From NCBI GenBank assembly GCA_964461815.1, contig CAYWVF010000003.1:62001-126000 (forward strand): 64,000 nucleotides of DNA, in the 5' to 3' direction. The notes under the pieces are model-generated. The model was not told the origin of the DNA. It did no database searches and saw only the letters and a list, made by a program, of their open reading frames with translations. This stretch comes from JAAZBA01 sp964461815. GTDB taxonomy: Bacteria; Bacillota; Clostridia; Oscillospirales; QAMX01. Below, piece by piece: positions 1 through 7,893 of the stretch; position 1 is the first letter of the stretch; each line of letters opens with the position of its first letter. Made by a program: the position numbers and the translations under genes.

Positions 1-126
1 GTCTTCGTTGCTGTTGACATATCTGAGTGCAAGGTTGTATATTTTCTTTTCATACGCTTTAACGATAGCTTCAAACGCATCAATATCACCTTTTTTGGCA
101 CGCTTTACGCACTCATTGATATCCAA
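1..126 (-). CDS. ECF-type RNA polymerase sigma factor, N-terminal part only (runs off the window)
   Basis: The minus strand reads from a TTG at 124-126 for 42 codons to the window edge. The peptide is typical sigma-70 region 2 sequence: CVKRAKKGDIDAFEAIV, then a YEKKIYNLALRYV stretch, as in the core-binding helix of SigW/RpoE-like ECF factors. A GGAGG at 136-140 sits 9 nt before the TTG. The start lies 4 nt after the dusB stop, so the two are probably cotranscribed. The DNA-binding region 4 and any anti-sigma partner are outside the window, so the regulon cannot be guessed. Confidence 0.8.
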   Translation of the reverse strand, partial: MDINECVKRAKKGDIDAFEAIVKAYEKKIYNLALRYVNSNED

Positions 127-130
127 AACG

Positions 131-1111
131 CTATTCCTCCCTTTTTGTGTAATAGTCTTTTATGTCATTGATGATCTCACACATTTCATCGAGCTTTGAA
201 AGCTTAGATATTCTTCCTTTAAAGCTTTGAGATCCGCGCAGACCCTTCATATACCACATAAGATGCTTTCGGGCTTCAAGCATGGCAATATGCTCGCCTT
301 TATATACAGCAGTCATTCGGATCTGACGCTCCGCTATGTCAAATCGCTCGGAGACATTTGGAGGATCAGGTATATCGACACCGTTTATTGCACATTCAGC
401 CTGCTTGAATATCCATGGGCAGCCGAGTGAACCACGTCCGATCATGCACATATCGGCACCTGTGTGCTTTAAGATCGACAATGCATCCTCAGCCTTAAAG
501 ACATCACCGTTTGCGATCACCGGTATAGTTACATTGCGCTTGACCTCTGCGATCATATCCCAATCGGCTTTGCCGGAATACATCTGCTCTCTGGTCCTTC
601 CGTGTATAGCGATAGCAGCTGCACCGCTGTCTTCAGCCATTTTCGCAAATTCTACCGCATTTATGCTGTCACTGTCCCAGCCAAGCCTCATTTTTATTGT
701 GACAGGAACATCAACACTTTTGCATGCGGCTTTTATGATCTCAGATGCAGCTTTTATGTTTTTCATAAGAGCACTTCCGTCACCGTTTGAGACGATTTTC
801 GGAGTCGGGCAGCCCATATTTATATCGAGTATATCAGCTCCGGATATTTCTACGGCAAGTCCGGCACCTTTGGCTATCGAGTCGGGATCGCTGCCGAAAA
901 TCTGAACAGCACACGGATGTTCATTTTTCCCGAGAAGTAAGAGATTTCCTGTTTTTTTATCCTCATATGTCAGTGCCTTAGCGCTTATCATTTCAGTATA
1001 TGTATATGGAGCGCCGTATTCACGGCATATTTCACGAAATGCCATATCGGTAACACCTGCCATAGGCGCAAGTGCTGTTTTTCCCGGGATATCTACGTTT
1101 CCGATTTTCAA
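131..1111 (-). CDS. dusB: tRNA-dihydrouridine synthase, DusB family
   Basis: FMN-dependent reductase that makes dihydrouridine in tRNA. The 326-residue protein has the Dus N-terminus (LAPMAGVTD at about residue 15), the catalytic-cysteine motif NMGCPTPKIV near residue 100, and the phosphate-binding IGRG segment late in the TIM barrel. Length matches DusB. The start is a TTG at 1109-1111 with GGAGGGG 8 nt upstream. A promoter reading this way lies at 1144-1172. It is followed after 4 nt by the ECF sigma gene. Identity is clear; the exact subfamily (DusB rather than DusA/C) rests on its resemblance to Firmicutes proteins. Confidence 0.93.
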   Translation of the reverse strand: MKIGNVDIPGKTALAPMAGVTDMAFREICREYGAPYTYTEMISAKALTYEDKKTGNLLLLGKNEHPCAVQIFGSDPDSIAKGAGLAVEISGADILDINMGCPTPKIVSNGDGSALMKNIKAASEIIKAACKSVDVPVTIKMRLGWDSDSINAVEFAKMAEDSGAAAIAIHGRTREQMYSGKADWDMIAEVKRNVTIPVIANGDVFKAEDALSILKHTGADMCMIGRGSLGCPWIFKQAECAINGVDIPDPPNVSERFDIAERQIRMTAVYKGEHIAMLEARKHLMWYMKGLRGSQSFKGRISKLSKLDEMCEIINDIKDYYTKREE

Positions 1112-1143
1112 AAATAACCCCTCCGTTATTATTTACAAAAATA

Positions 1144-1172
1144 ATTCTATCATTAAAAGTTTTATACTGCAA
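1144..1172 (-). promoter_or_regulatory. Predicted sigma-A promoter for dusB
   Basis: On the minus strand, TTGCAG (1167-1172), a 17-nt spacer and TAGAAT (1144-1149), with a TG one base before the -10 (extended -10). It reads towards dusB with a leader of about 25-30 nt. Confidence 0.65.
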
Positions 1173-1202
1173 TATATTATTTAAAATTTAGATATATTTT
1201 TA

Positions 1203-1231
1203 TTGTATCTTTAAAAAAATAATGGTAAAAT
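1203..1231 (+). promoter_or_regulatory. Predicted sigma-A promoter for ddh
   Basis: TTGTAT (1203-1208), a 17-nt spacer and TAAAAT (1226-1231). It implies a leader of about 100 nt before ddh. A second TATAAT at 1271-1276 lacks a good -35 and is a weaker alternative. Confidence 0.5.
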
Positions 1232-1339
1232 ATTAGATGTTTTAGGAGACAGATATGCTGTTACAATACTTATAATATGACTGCATATCATCAAAGAAAC
1301 AAAACCGGTAAAAATCAAAACAAAAGGAGATCGAACTAA

Positions 1340-2320
1340 ATGGCACAAATTAGAATTGGCATCGCAGGTTACGGAAACTTAGGCAGAGGCGTAGAATATG
1401 CAGTGAAGCAAAGCTCTGACATGATTCTCGAAGCTGTTTTTACAAGACGAAACCCATCTGATTTGAAGATTAACAGCGATGCAAAGGTAGTTTCAATGAA
1501 TGATGTTGCATCTTATGCTGATAAGATAGATGTTATGATACTCTGTGGCGGTTCGGCTACAGACCTTCCGAATCAGGGCCCGGAGCTTGCAAAATATTTT
1601 AATACGATAGACAGCTTTGATACTCATGCAAAAATACCTGAATATTTCGAAAAAATGGATAAAGCACATAAGATGGCAGGAACTGCCGGTATAATCAGCG
1701 TAGGCTGGGATCCGGGACTGTTTTCAGTAAACAGAATGATGGCAGGAGCAATTCTTCCCGACGGTAATGACTATACCTTCTGGGGCAAGGGCGTAAGTCA
1801 GGGTCATTCCGATGCGATCCGCCGTATCAAGGGCGTTAAGGATGCAAAGCAGTATACTATCCCTGTAGAGAGTGCGGTGGAGGCTGTACGCAGCGGCTTG
1901 AATCCTCAGCTCACAACACGCCAGAAGCATCTCAGAGACTGCTATGTTGTACTTGAAGACGGTGCGGATGCAGAATATGTAAAGAATGAAATAATCAATA
2001 TGCCGAACTATTTTTCCGACTATGATACGACGGTAAACTTTATTTCCGAAGCTGAGTTAAAAGAAAAACACAGCGCAATGCCGCACGGGGGTTTCGTTTT
2101 CAGAACAGGAAAAACCGCATCCGGCACGAGCCATGTTATAGAATATTCTCTTAAGCTTGAATCAAATCCGGATTTCACATCAAGTGTACTTGTTGCATAT
2201 GCAAGAGCAATTTACAAGATGAGAAAATCAGGACTTGTCGGTGCATTTACAGTATTTGATGTTGCTCCGGCAATGCTTTCACCGAAGTCGGGAGAAGAAC
2301 TCAGAGCATCACTCCTGTAA
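1340..2320 (+). CDS. ddh: meso-diaminopimelate D-dehydrogenase
   Basis: NADPH-dependent reductive amination of tetrahydrodipicolinate straight to meso-diaminopimelate, the one-step branch of lysine and peptidoglycan-precursor synthesis. The 326 residues begin with a Rossmann motif (GIAGYGNLGRGVE) and contain the family signatures WDPGLFS and KGVSQGHSDAIRR. Length is as in the Corynebacterium enzyme (about 320). AAGGAGAT lies 9 nt before the ATG. It is monocistronic and convergent with yihY, overlapping it by 12 bp. dapA, dapB and asd are in this same window at 30.7-34 kb, so the pathway up to its substrate is accounted for apart from aspartokinase. Confidence 0.95.
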   Translation: MAQIRIGIAGYGNLGRGVEYAVKQSSDMILEAVFTRRNPSDLKINSDAKVVSMNDVASYADKIDVMILCGGSATDLPNQGPELAKYFNTIDSFDTHAKIPEYFEKMDKAHKMAGTAGIISVGWDPGLFSVNRMMAGAILPDGNDYTFWGKGVSQGHSDAIRRIKGVKDAKQYTIPVESAVEAVRSGLNPQLTTRQKHLRDCYVVLEDGADAEYVKNEIINMPNYFSDYDTTVNFISEAELKEKHSAMPHGGFVFRTGKTASGTSHVIEYSLKLESNPDFTSSVLVAYARAIYKMRKSGLVGAFTVFDVAPAMLSPKSGEELRASLL

Positions 2321-3196
2321 AAATCGATCGTGATCGATGATTTCAAGATCGTATTCATTTTTCTCTTTTTTGTAAGCTTCGATCGAGCTGTTGAATTCAG
2401 CTCCCATAACAAGGATGATGCCTGTCAGGTATAACCACAGCATAAGCACCATGATAGCACCGATCGAACCGTATAAAAATGAGTATCGACCGATATTTTC
2501 AACATAAAACGAGAATACGATAGATACGGCAAGCCATGCAAGCATAGCTGAAAAAGCTCCGGGCATGGCTTGCTTTAGTTTTATTCTCTTGCTCGGCAAA
2601 ATAGTATAAAGTAAAGCAAGCGTGAAAAGAAATGCACATGCGGCAACTGCAAATCGAAGTATATTCCATAATTCTATATTATAAATATCCACTTCGATCA
2701 GCTTGCTGAGTGCTTCCAATAACGATCTGCCAGATACGAGAAGCACCAGAGTTACTATGATCATAGCCATGAGAAGCACGGTAAACATTATTGATATTAA
2801 AAACTGTATAAAAACATTACGCTGCTCCTTGACACTGTAGGCTCTGTTCATCGCAAAATGAAGTGCGTTTACGGAGCGTGTAAAAAAGTATATGGTCATG
2901 AAGATCCCGGTATACATAAGACCCTCGGATTGAATTGAAGCAAGGTAATTTATGTAGTTGTCGATAAGCGACAGAATGTCAGACGGTATAACATGCTCCG
3001 CATCTGTCATTGCCTCGGAAAGATCTATATTAAGCTTACCGATCAGTGAGGTGATAAAAATTATAAGAGGGAAGAAAGAAAACAAAAAGAAATATGCAAG
3101 CTCCGCACCTGTGCGTGAGATTCCGTGACCGAAATACCTCCTGATGAGCTCTGTTGAAATGCGTACTATCGAACTGTTCTTTATCTTATCAAGCAT
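2309..3196 (-). CDS. YihY/virulence factor BrkB family membrane protein
   Basis: Integral membrane protein of 295 residues with about six hydrophobic segments and the family hallmarks: a G-x-x-RTGAELAYF-like N-terminal region, FFPLI near the first membrane segment, and a final GAI-M-LMLWLY-TGIILV-GAEFN segment. The family was once called RNase BN but has no proven nuclease role; its transport or envelope function is unsettled. The cytoplasmic tail is acidic/basic and ends LEIIDHDRFLQE. The ribosome site is weak. Its 3' end overlaps the ddh stop by 12 bp, convergently. Confidence 0.88.
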   Translation of the reverse strand: MLDKIKNSSIVRISTELIRRYFGHGISRTGAELAYFFLFSFFPLIIFITSLIGKLNIDLSEAMTDAEHVIPSDILSLIDNYINYLASIQSEGLMYTGIFMTIYFFTRSVNALHFAMNRAYSVKEQRNVFIQFLISIMFTVLLMAMIIVTLVLLVSGRSLLEALSKLIEVDIYNIELWNILRFAVAACAFLFTLALLYTILPSKRIKLKQAMPGAFSAMLAWLAVSIVFSFYVENIGRYSFLYGSIGAIMVLMLWLYLTGIILVMGAEFNSSIEAYKKEKNEYDLEIIDHDRFLQE

Positions 3197-3315
3197 GAAA
3201 CCTATTCCTATTCAAAATATTCATAAAAATTTAAGCATTATAATTATATAACATAGGAGGAACGAATTCAAGCATATTTTATAATATTACAATTTAGTAC
3301 ACTTTACAGATAATC

Positions 3316-3344
3316 TTGACAATTCGCTGTATTTTTGATACACT
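3316..3344 (+). promoter_or_regulatory. Strong predicted promoter for the WG-repeat/CAP operon
   Basis: TTGACA (3316-3321), a 17-nt spacer ending in TGA, and TACACT (3339-3344): consensus -35 with an extended -10. The same -35, spacing and TGA-TACACT recur at the lysine riboswitch promoter (30253-30281). Confidence 0.75.
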
Positions 3345-3399
3345 TTTATTGTAAAGAATACACTAAGCTTGACTACCATCTGTGTGAGGTGTAAAGAGA

Positions 3400-4875
3400 A
3401 TGAAGAAGCTGATAAGTATTATTATCGTATGCACGATACTGCTTGCCGTACCGATATATGCGGATAGTGACGGTATTGATATGTTCGATGCTATAGGTAA
3501 GTATGCTTATTCCGACGGTGCATACTATCTTGACTATTATAATGTTATCGACTATCGTTATTCATCGGAAAGTACAGAGCTATTTAATGAAGGACTTTTG
3601 CCTGTATGCGTAGACGGGAAATGGGGCTTTATCGACACAGCCGGAAAGCTTGCCATACCGCTTAAGTATGACCGTGCCGATCATTTTTCAATGGGACTTG
3701 CGTGTGTAGAGCAAAATGGTAAATTGTTCTATATAGATGCCGCAGGGATAGCATCGATAAGTCTTGAATATGATGATGCAGGCAGCTTTGCAGACGGACT
3801 TGCAAGTGTAAAAAAGGATGATAAATACGGATTTATCGATATTACAGGGAAATTAGTCATAGAATGTATATATGAAGAAGTAGGAGAGCCTTCTGAAAAC
3901 CTGATAGCCGTAAAAAAAGACGGAAAGTATGGTTTTATCGATTACAAAGGAAATAATGTGATTCCATTCGAATATGACTATGCCGATAAGTTCAGCACAG
4001 GTGTTGCGTATGTAACAAAAGACTATTCAGGAAAGCTTATCGGAACCGATGGAAGTATTATATATGAAAATGTTTTTTCCAATATTTATGACGGAATTGC
4101 AATGATCGAGGAGAACGGTAAGTGGGGCTTTGTAGATAACGAGGGTAATATCGTTATAGAGTGCGTTTGGGATGATGTTGAGTTCCCATCGGAAGGACTT
4201 GTAGGTGTATGCAAGGATGGAAAATGGGGATTTGCCGATTACAGCGGTACTCTGGTGATAGATACAACGTGGGATTATATCTGGCCATTTTCAAATGGAA
4301 TGGCAAAGGTTGCAAATGCAAGAGCCAACGGTTACGGTATCGATAAATATGGCTTTATCAATAAGCTCGGAGAAAATACAATACCAGTCACACTTATTGA
4401 TGCACAGGATTTCAGTGACGATCTTGCGCCTGTATGCGGAAATAATTTATGGGGATATCTCGGTATCAACGGCAAGCAGGTCATTGCATGTGAATATGAT
4501 TTCGTTTCTTCATTTATAAACGGCGTTGCCGTCGTAGGTAAAGACGGAAAATTTATGCTGATAAATAAAAATGGTGAAGTCATATCAATATACGATAACG
4601 AGGCTTCAAACGGTACAGGAAGCGTAATAGGTGATATCCGACCGAATACCGAAGATGTGGAAGAAGCAGATAACACGGAAACTACCGTGACAGAAGAGAA
4701 AAAGGATACTAAGAATATTGCCGCAATAATTGTGGTCTGCGTCACGTTGCTTATGGTGCTTTTGATAATTGTTTCGTTATCGGTAAGAACGTACAATATT
4801 CATATGCGTAAGAGGAGAAGACGCATGGCGATAGAGAACCTGAAGAAAAGAAATAACCAAAGTATATCTAAATAA
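3400..4875 (+). CDS. Membrane-anchored WG-repeat surface protein
   Basis: 491 residues. It has a signal peptide (about 1-22), then about nine WG repeats of some 40 residues (cores such as DGKWGFID, DDKYGFID, NGKWGFVD followed by G-x-x-VI-x-x-YD), a linker rich in T/E, one membrane helix (about 440-462) and a very basic cytoplasmic tail (MRKRRRR). The predicted topology is extracytoplasmic repeats with the C-terminus inside. WG repeats are beta-rich modules presumed to bind protein or cell-wall ligands; no enzyme motif is visible. The CAP protein follows 25 nt later, implying an operon. The specific role is unknown. Confidence 0.85.
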   Translation: MKKLISIIIVCTILLAVPIYADSDGIDMFDAIGKYAYSDGAYYLDYYNVIDYRYSSESTELFNEGLLPVCVDGKWGFIDTAGKLAIPLKYDRADHFSMGLACVEQNGKLFYIDAAGIASISLEYDDAGSFADGLASVKKDDKYGFIDITGKLVIECIYEEVGEPSENLIAVKKDGKYGFIDYKGNNVIPFEYDYADKFSTGVAYVTKDYSGKLIGTDGSIIYENVFSNIYDGIAMIEENGKWGFVDNEGNIVIECVWDDVEFPSEGLVGVCKDGKWGFADYSGTLVIDTTWDYIWPFSNGMAKVANARANGYGIDKYGFINKLGENTIPVTLIDAQDFSDDLAPVCGNNLWGYLGINGKQVIACEYDFVSSFINGVAVVGKDGKFMLINKNGEVISIYDNEASNGTGSVIGDIRPNTEDVEEADNTETTVTEEKKDTKNIAAIIVVCVTLLMVLLIIVSLSVRTYNIHMRKRRRRMAIENLKKRNNQSISK

Positions 4876-4900
4876 TAACAAATGGAGGTTACGAGGTATA

Positions 4901-5617
4901 ATGAGACGTATGGATAAAATCAAATATGCATTTCTTGGCACTGTTATTATGCTATGTACGTTCGTGCTTGTGCCGGATGTTGTAGCCTCTGCTTATATGA
5001 AGATGATCGAAGTATCTTCAGGTGTAAAAATATTTGTTGATGATAAGGAGTTTATACCGACAGATGTCAACGGCAATGTTGTAGACGCTTTCATTTATAA
5101 CGGTACGACATACCTGCCGGTCAGAGCAATAGCTGAGCTTAATGACTTCGATGTTTCATGGGACAGCGCAAATAGCGCGGTGAAGCTATACACTAATAAG
5201 GAAGTCCCCGAATCATCTGATCCTGCACAGTACAGTGAGGTATCTTTAGAAGATCAGGCACTTGAATTGATAAACGAAATACGTGAGGAGCAGAATTTGC
5301 CGAGGCTTTATAAGGATTCATCCCTTGTCAATGCAGCGGAAAAGCGTGCAAAGGAGTTGAAGTCAACGTTTGCACATAAACGTCCAAGTGGAGAAGAATG
5401 GTATACGGTATTAGGTGAAACAGGTGTTTCGTATATGATAGCCGGTGAAAATCTTGCAATGGGATATAGCACTGCTGACGAAGTCGTTAAAGCATGGATG
5501 AACTCGGAAGCGCATAGAGATAATATTCTTCAGAGCCGTTTTTCTCGCATAGGTATAAGTCATTATGTTGGAAGCAACGGTACACATTATTGGGCACAGG
5601 TGTTTGCCGGAAACTGA
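4901..5617 (+). CDS. Secreted CAP/SCP-domain protein with copper amine oxidase-type N-terminal domain
   Basis: 238 residues. An N-terminal signal/anchor helix (about 8-30) is followed by a copper amine oxidase N-like 'stalk' domain (about 38-100, with the YNGTTYLPVRAIAE motif) and a CAP/SCP domain (about 118-237). The CAP domain carries LINEIREEQ, the AHKRPSG segment, the GENLAMG motif, WMNSEAHRDNIL and a final HYWAQVF. The bacterial CAP (YkwD-like) function is unknown, possibly cell-wall binding. Two in-frame ATGs (4901, 4910) are possible; GGAGG precedes the first. It is cotranscribed with the WG protein, and a strong terminator follows. Confidence 0.88.
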   Translation: MRRMDKIKYAFLGTVIMLCTFVLVPDVVASAYMKMIEVSSGVKIFVDDKEFIPTDVNGNVVDAFIYNGTTYLPVRAIAELNDFDVSWDSANSAVKLYTNKEVPESSDPAQYSEVSLEDQALELINEIREEQNLPRLYKDSSLVNAAEKRAKELKSTFAHKRPSGEEWYTVLGETGVSYMIAGENLAMGYSTADEVVKAWMNSEAHRDNILQSRFSRIGISHYVGSNGTHYWAQVFAGN

Positions 5618-5638
5618 TAAATTAAGATCGAAAAAATT

Positions 5639-5673
5639 AGTCAAGACCATCGAAAAAATCGATGGTCTTGACT
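5639..5673. terminator. Bidirectional rho-independent terminator
   Basis: Perfect 15-bp inverted repeat (5639-5653 with 5659-5673) and a 5-nt loop. The plus strand is followed by GTTTTA; the minus strand by AATTTTTT. It sits between the convergent CAP gene and the nagB operon and can serve both. Confidence 0.9.
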
Positions 5674-5765
5674 GTTTTATGATACTTTTCCTTTGTGTCA
5701 TGGAAACAGCATACAAAAGAGTTCAGACATTATTGACTGATCTCATGCCGCAAAGCAAAATCAGA

Positions 5766-6527
5766 TCAGAGCTTTGATGAACTGTCGTTGTCGATGTAAA
5801 GTGTTGCGTTATTGTGGCGACGCAGTATGGATGCAGGGCATGTTTCGTTGATCGGTCCCTGGAGTGTTGCTTTGACAGCGTCGGCCTTTGTCGGAGCAGG
5901 AACTATACAGAACAGCTGCTTGCCGGAGAAAAGTGCAGGAACTGTCAGAGTCAGCGCATGTGTGGGAACAAGGTCGATAGATGCAAAGCATCCGTCATTT
6001 ACCTGCTGCTGTCGGCATTTTTGATCAAGCTCAACAACTTTAACGAGCTTAGGATCATTAAAGTCAGCGACAGGAGGATCATTGAAAGCAATATGACCGT
6101 TCTCACCGATACCCATAAATACAAAATCGACTCCACCCTCGATCAGTGCGGAATAACGCTTGCATTCACAATCAAGACACTCGGCATTGCCGTTGAGATA
6201 GGATACGGACTTAAACGGTACCTTGCCGAATATTCTGTCACGAAGGAAATTGCCGAACCCCTGAGGAGCATCCGGGTCGAGATTGATGTATTCATCCATG
6301 TGATAAGCTTCGATTCTTGTCCAGTCAATGTCCTTGTCAGCGATAAGAGAAGCAAGAAATTCATTCTGAGACGGAGCGGCGGCAAATATTGCTCTTATAA
6401 CATCTTTTTCCTTAAGAGCTTTTTTCAAAGCTGCGGCAGCCTCGGCAGCAGCACAAGCTCCCATTTCATTTCTGGAATCATAGGATTTGATCGTAAGATT
6501 ATCGATTTTAAAACACTTTTCTGCCAT
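5766..6527 (-). CDS. nagB: Glucosamine-6-phosphate deaminase/isomerase family protein
   Basis: 253 residues. Members isomerise and deaminate glucosamine-6-P to fructose-6-P and ammonia. The MDEY motif (near residue 77) and GIGENGHIAFNDPP (near residue 138), which supplies the catalytic Asp and His, are intact. The protein is last in the minus-strand operon, 18 nt after the larA homologue, and is preceded by GAAAGGTTG. A separate nagA (deacetylase) lies at 54.6 kb. Being in an operon with sugar-acid genes, it could act on a different amino sugar; the 6-phosphogluconolactonase branch of the fold is less likely because of the HIAFN motif. Confidence 0.82.
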   Translation of the reverse strand: MAEKCFKIDNLTIKSYDSRNEMGACAAAEAAAALKKALKEKDVIRAIFAAAPSQNEFLASLIADKDIDWTRIEAYHMDEYINLDPDAPQGFGNFLRDRIFGKVPFKSVSYLNGNAECLDCECKRYSALIEGGVDFVFMGIGENGHIAFNDPPVADFNDPKLVKVVELDQKCRQQQVNDGCFASIDLVPTHALTLTVPALFSGKQLFCIVPAPTKADAVKATLQGPINETCPASILRRHNNATLYIDNDSSSKL

Positions 6528-6546
6528 TTCTACTCAACCTTTCAAT

Positions 6547-7818
6547 TTAAAATAGGTTTTTATCTGCCCAAAGTCCGAGTGCAGGGTTGGAAATGTAGTA
6601 GATTTCCTCGCCGTTTTCGAGTGTGTTGTAGCCGTCCTTGAGTTTTTCGGGATCATAAAGCTTAACAGCTTCATCATACGGCATGTAATTGAATGCTGCA
6701 CCCCTTACTTCTTCCTCTGTTATAAGCTTTGTGCAGTATGTTATAGAGAATCTTCCATCTGATGAACCGTGGATAAGATGAGCCGCAACGGAGAGATTGT
6801 TCTTTAGATCTTCATTTTCTTTACAAAGCTCAAGAACATTTACACGTCCGACGTAGCCGTATTTACGGATCAATTCATCGTTTGTGGGATCCTCACCGAA
6901 CTGACGAATGCCGGGAGCGAGAACGATGAGCTCACCACCATCGGCAATAGCCATACGTGTGCGATAGATAGATTTGTTTCCAAGCCAAGTGCTCTTGAAT
7001 TCTTTTGGATCAAGATAAACAACGACCTTTTTGAATGGCTTGTCAACAAATCTGAGATTCGTTTCCTGACTGAGTGCTACAGCCTGCTCAAAGTACTTAC
7101 GTTCACGCCCAATAAATAGACCGTGCATATTTATCTTACCTTCGGTAGCTGTAGTAACGGTAAGAATATATACAAGAGGAATGTGACTTAGAAAATGCTC
7201 CTCAGCATAATCGAAAACCTTACGTACAGGCGAATGATCTTTACCCATGATACGTTCCATACCGTAAAAAGCACCGAGCATGTGGGAGTTGTTTATCATC
7301 GAGTTACCGCCGCATCCGACAAAAATATTCTTGTTACGGTTAGCCATACCTACGACTTCATGAGGAACGACCTGACCTATGGAAAGTATGAGGTCATAGG
7401 AGTCATCCATCAAAAGCTTATTCACTTCGACATCGATAGAATTATTTACAAGACCCTCGGAAACCTCACTTACAAATTCCGCCGGAACTTCGCCGATCTT
7501 TACAACGTCAGTTTTCCAATTATGAACGATCAAATTTTCATAGGGGATCTCGCCCTCAAAAAAGTCCTCACATTCTTCCTTTGTCATAGCAAAATGTGTG
7601 CCGAGAGCGGGGAGAACATCTACCTGACAGGTATCCTTAAGAGCCTTATAATAATAAGCTGTTATCTTACCTGCACAGGAATGAAATCTTGTATAATCGG
7701 GAGGAATGAGCAGTACCTTACGAAGCTTTTCACGGCAGTCGGCGATCGATTCGGCTAATGCAGAATAGAGATCGCTGTCACTAAGACCGATCTGAGAAGT
7801 TCTTATCAAATTATTCAT
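6547..7818 (-). CDS. LarA-family nickel-pincer (NPN) racemase/epimerase homologue (DUF2088)
   Basis: 423 residues, the length of lactate racemase LarA (424). Residues expected to hold the nickel-pincer cofactor align with correct spacing to LarA H174/K184/H200: His153 in VVPHEVVG, Lys163 (+10) and His179 (+26). The upstream GTHFAMT (His75) and IVHNW (His99) motifs are also present, so an active 2-hydroxyacid racemase or epimerase is expected. No larB, larC or larE cofactor gene is in the window. The neighbours gnd, kdgK and nagB argue for a sugar-acid substrate (for example a gluconate/mannonate 2-epimerase) rather than lactate. That substrate is inference only. Confidence 0.8.
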   Translation of the reverse strand: MNNLIRTSQIGLSDSDLYSALAESIADCREKLRKVLLIPPDYTRFHSCAGKITAYYYKALKDTCQVDVLPALGTHFAMTKEECEDFFEGEIPYENLIVHNWKTDVVKIGEVPAEFVSEVSEGLVNNSIDVEVNKLLMDDSYDLILSIGQVVPHEVVGMANRNKNIFVGCGGNSMINNSHMLGAFYGMERIMGKDHSPVRKVFDYAEEHFLSHIPLVYILTVTTATEGKINMHGLFIGRERKYFEQAVALSQETNLRFVDKPFKKVVVYLDPKEFKSTWLGNKSIYRTRMAIADGGELIVLAPGIRQFGEDPTNDELIRKYGYVGRVNVLELCKENEDLKNNLSVAAHLIHGSSDGRFSITYCTKLITEEEVRGAAFNYMPYDEAVKLYDPEKLKDGYNTLENGEEIYYISNPALGLWADKNLF

Positions 7819-7849
7819 ATTTAAATTTCTCCTTTATCTATATTTACAT

Positions 7850-7874
7850 GGGCGAATGCATGGTGCATCCGCCC
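7850..7874 (-). promoter_or_regulatory. Intercistronic hairpin between gnd and the larA homologue
   Basis: An 11-bp stem (one G-U pair) with a 3-nt loop in the 75-nt gap. There is no T-tract, so it is more likely an mRNA-processing or stability element than a full terminator. It could lower larA expression relative to gnd. Confidence 0.5.
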
Positions 7875-7893
7875 GAAAATATAATAAATAATA

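Noticed and set aside
5814..6641. 275-codon plus-strand open frame
   Set aside because: Antisense shadow of nagB and the end of the larA homologue; no ribosome site and cysteine-rich nonsense-like composition.
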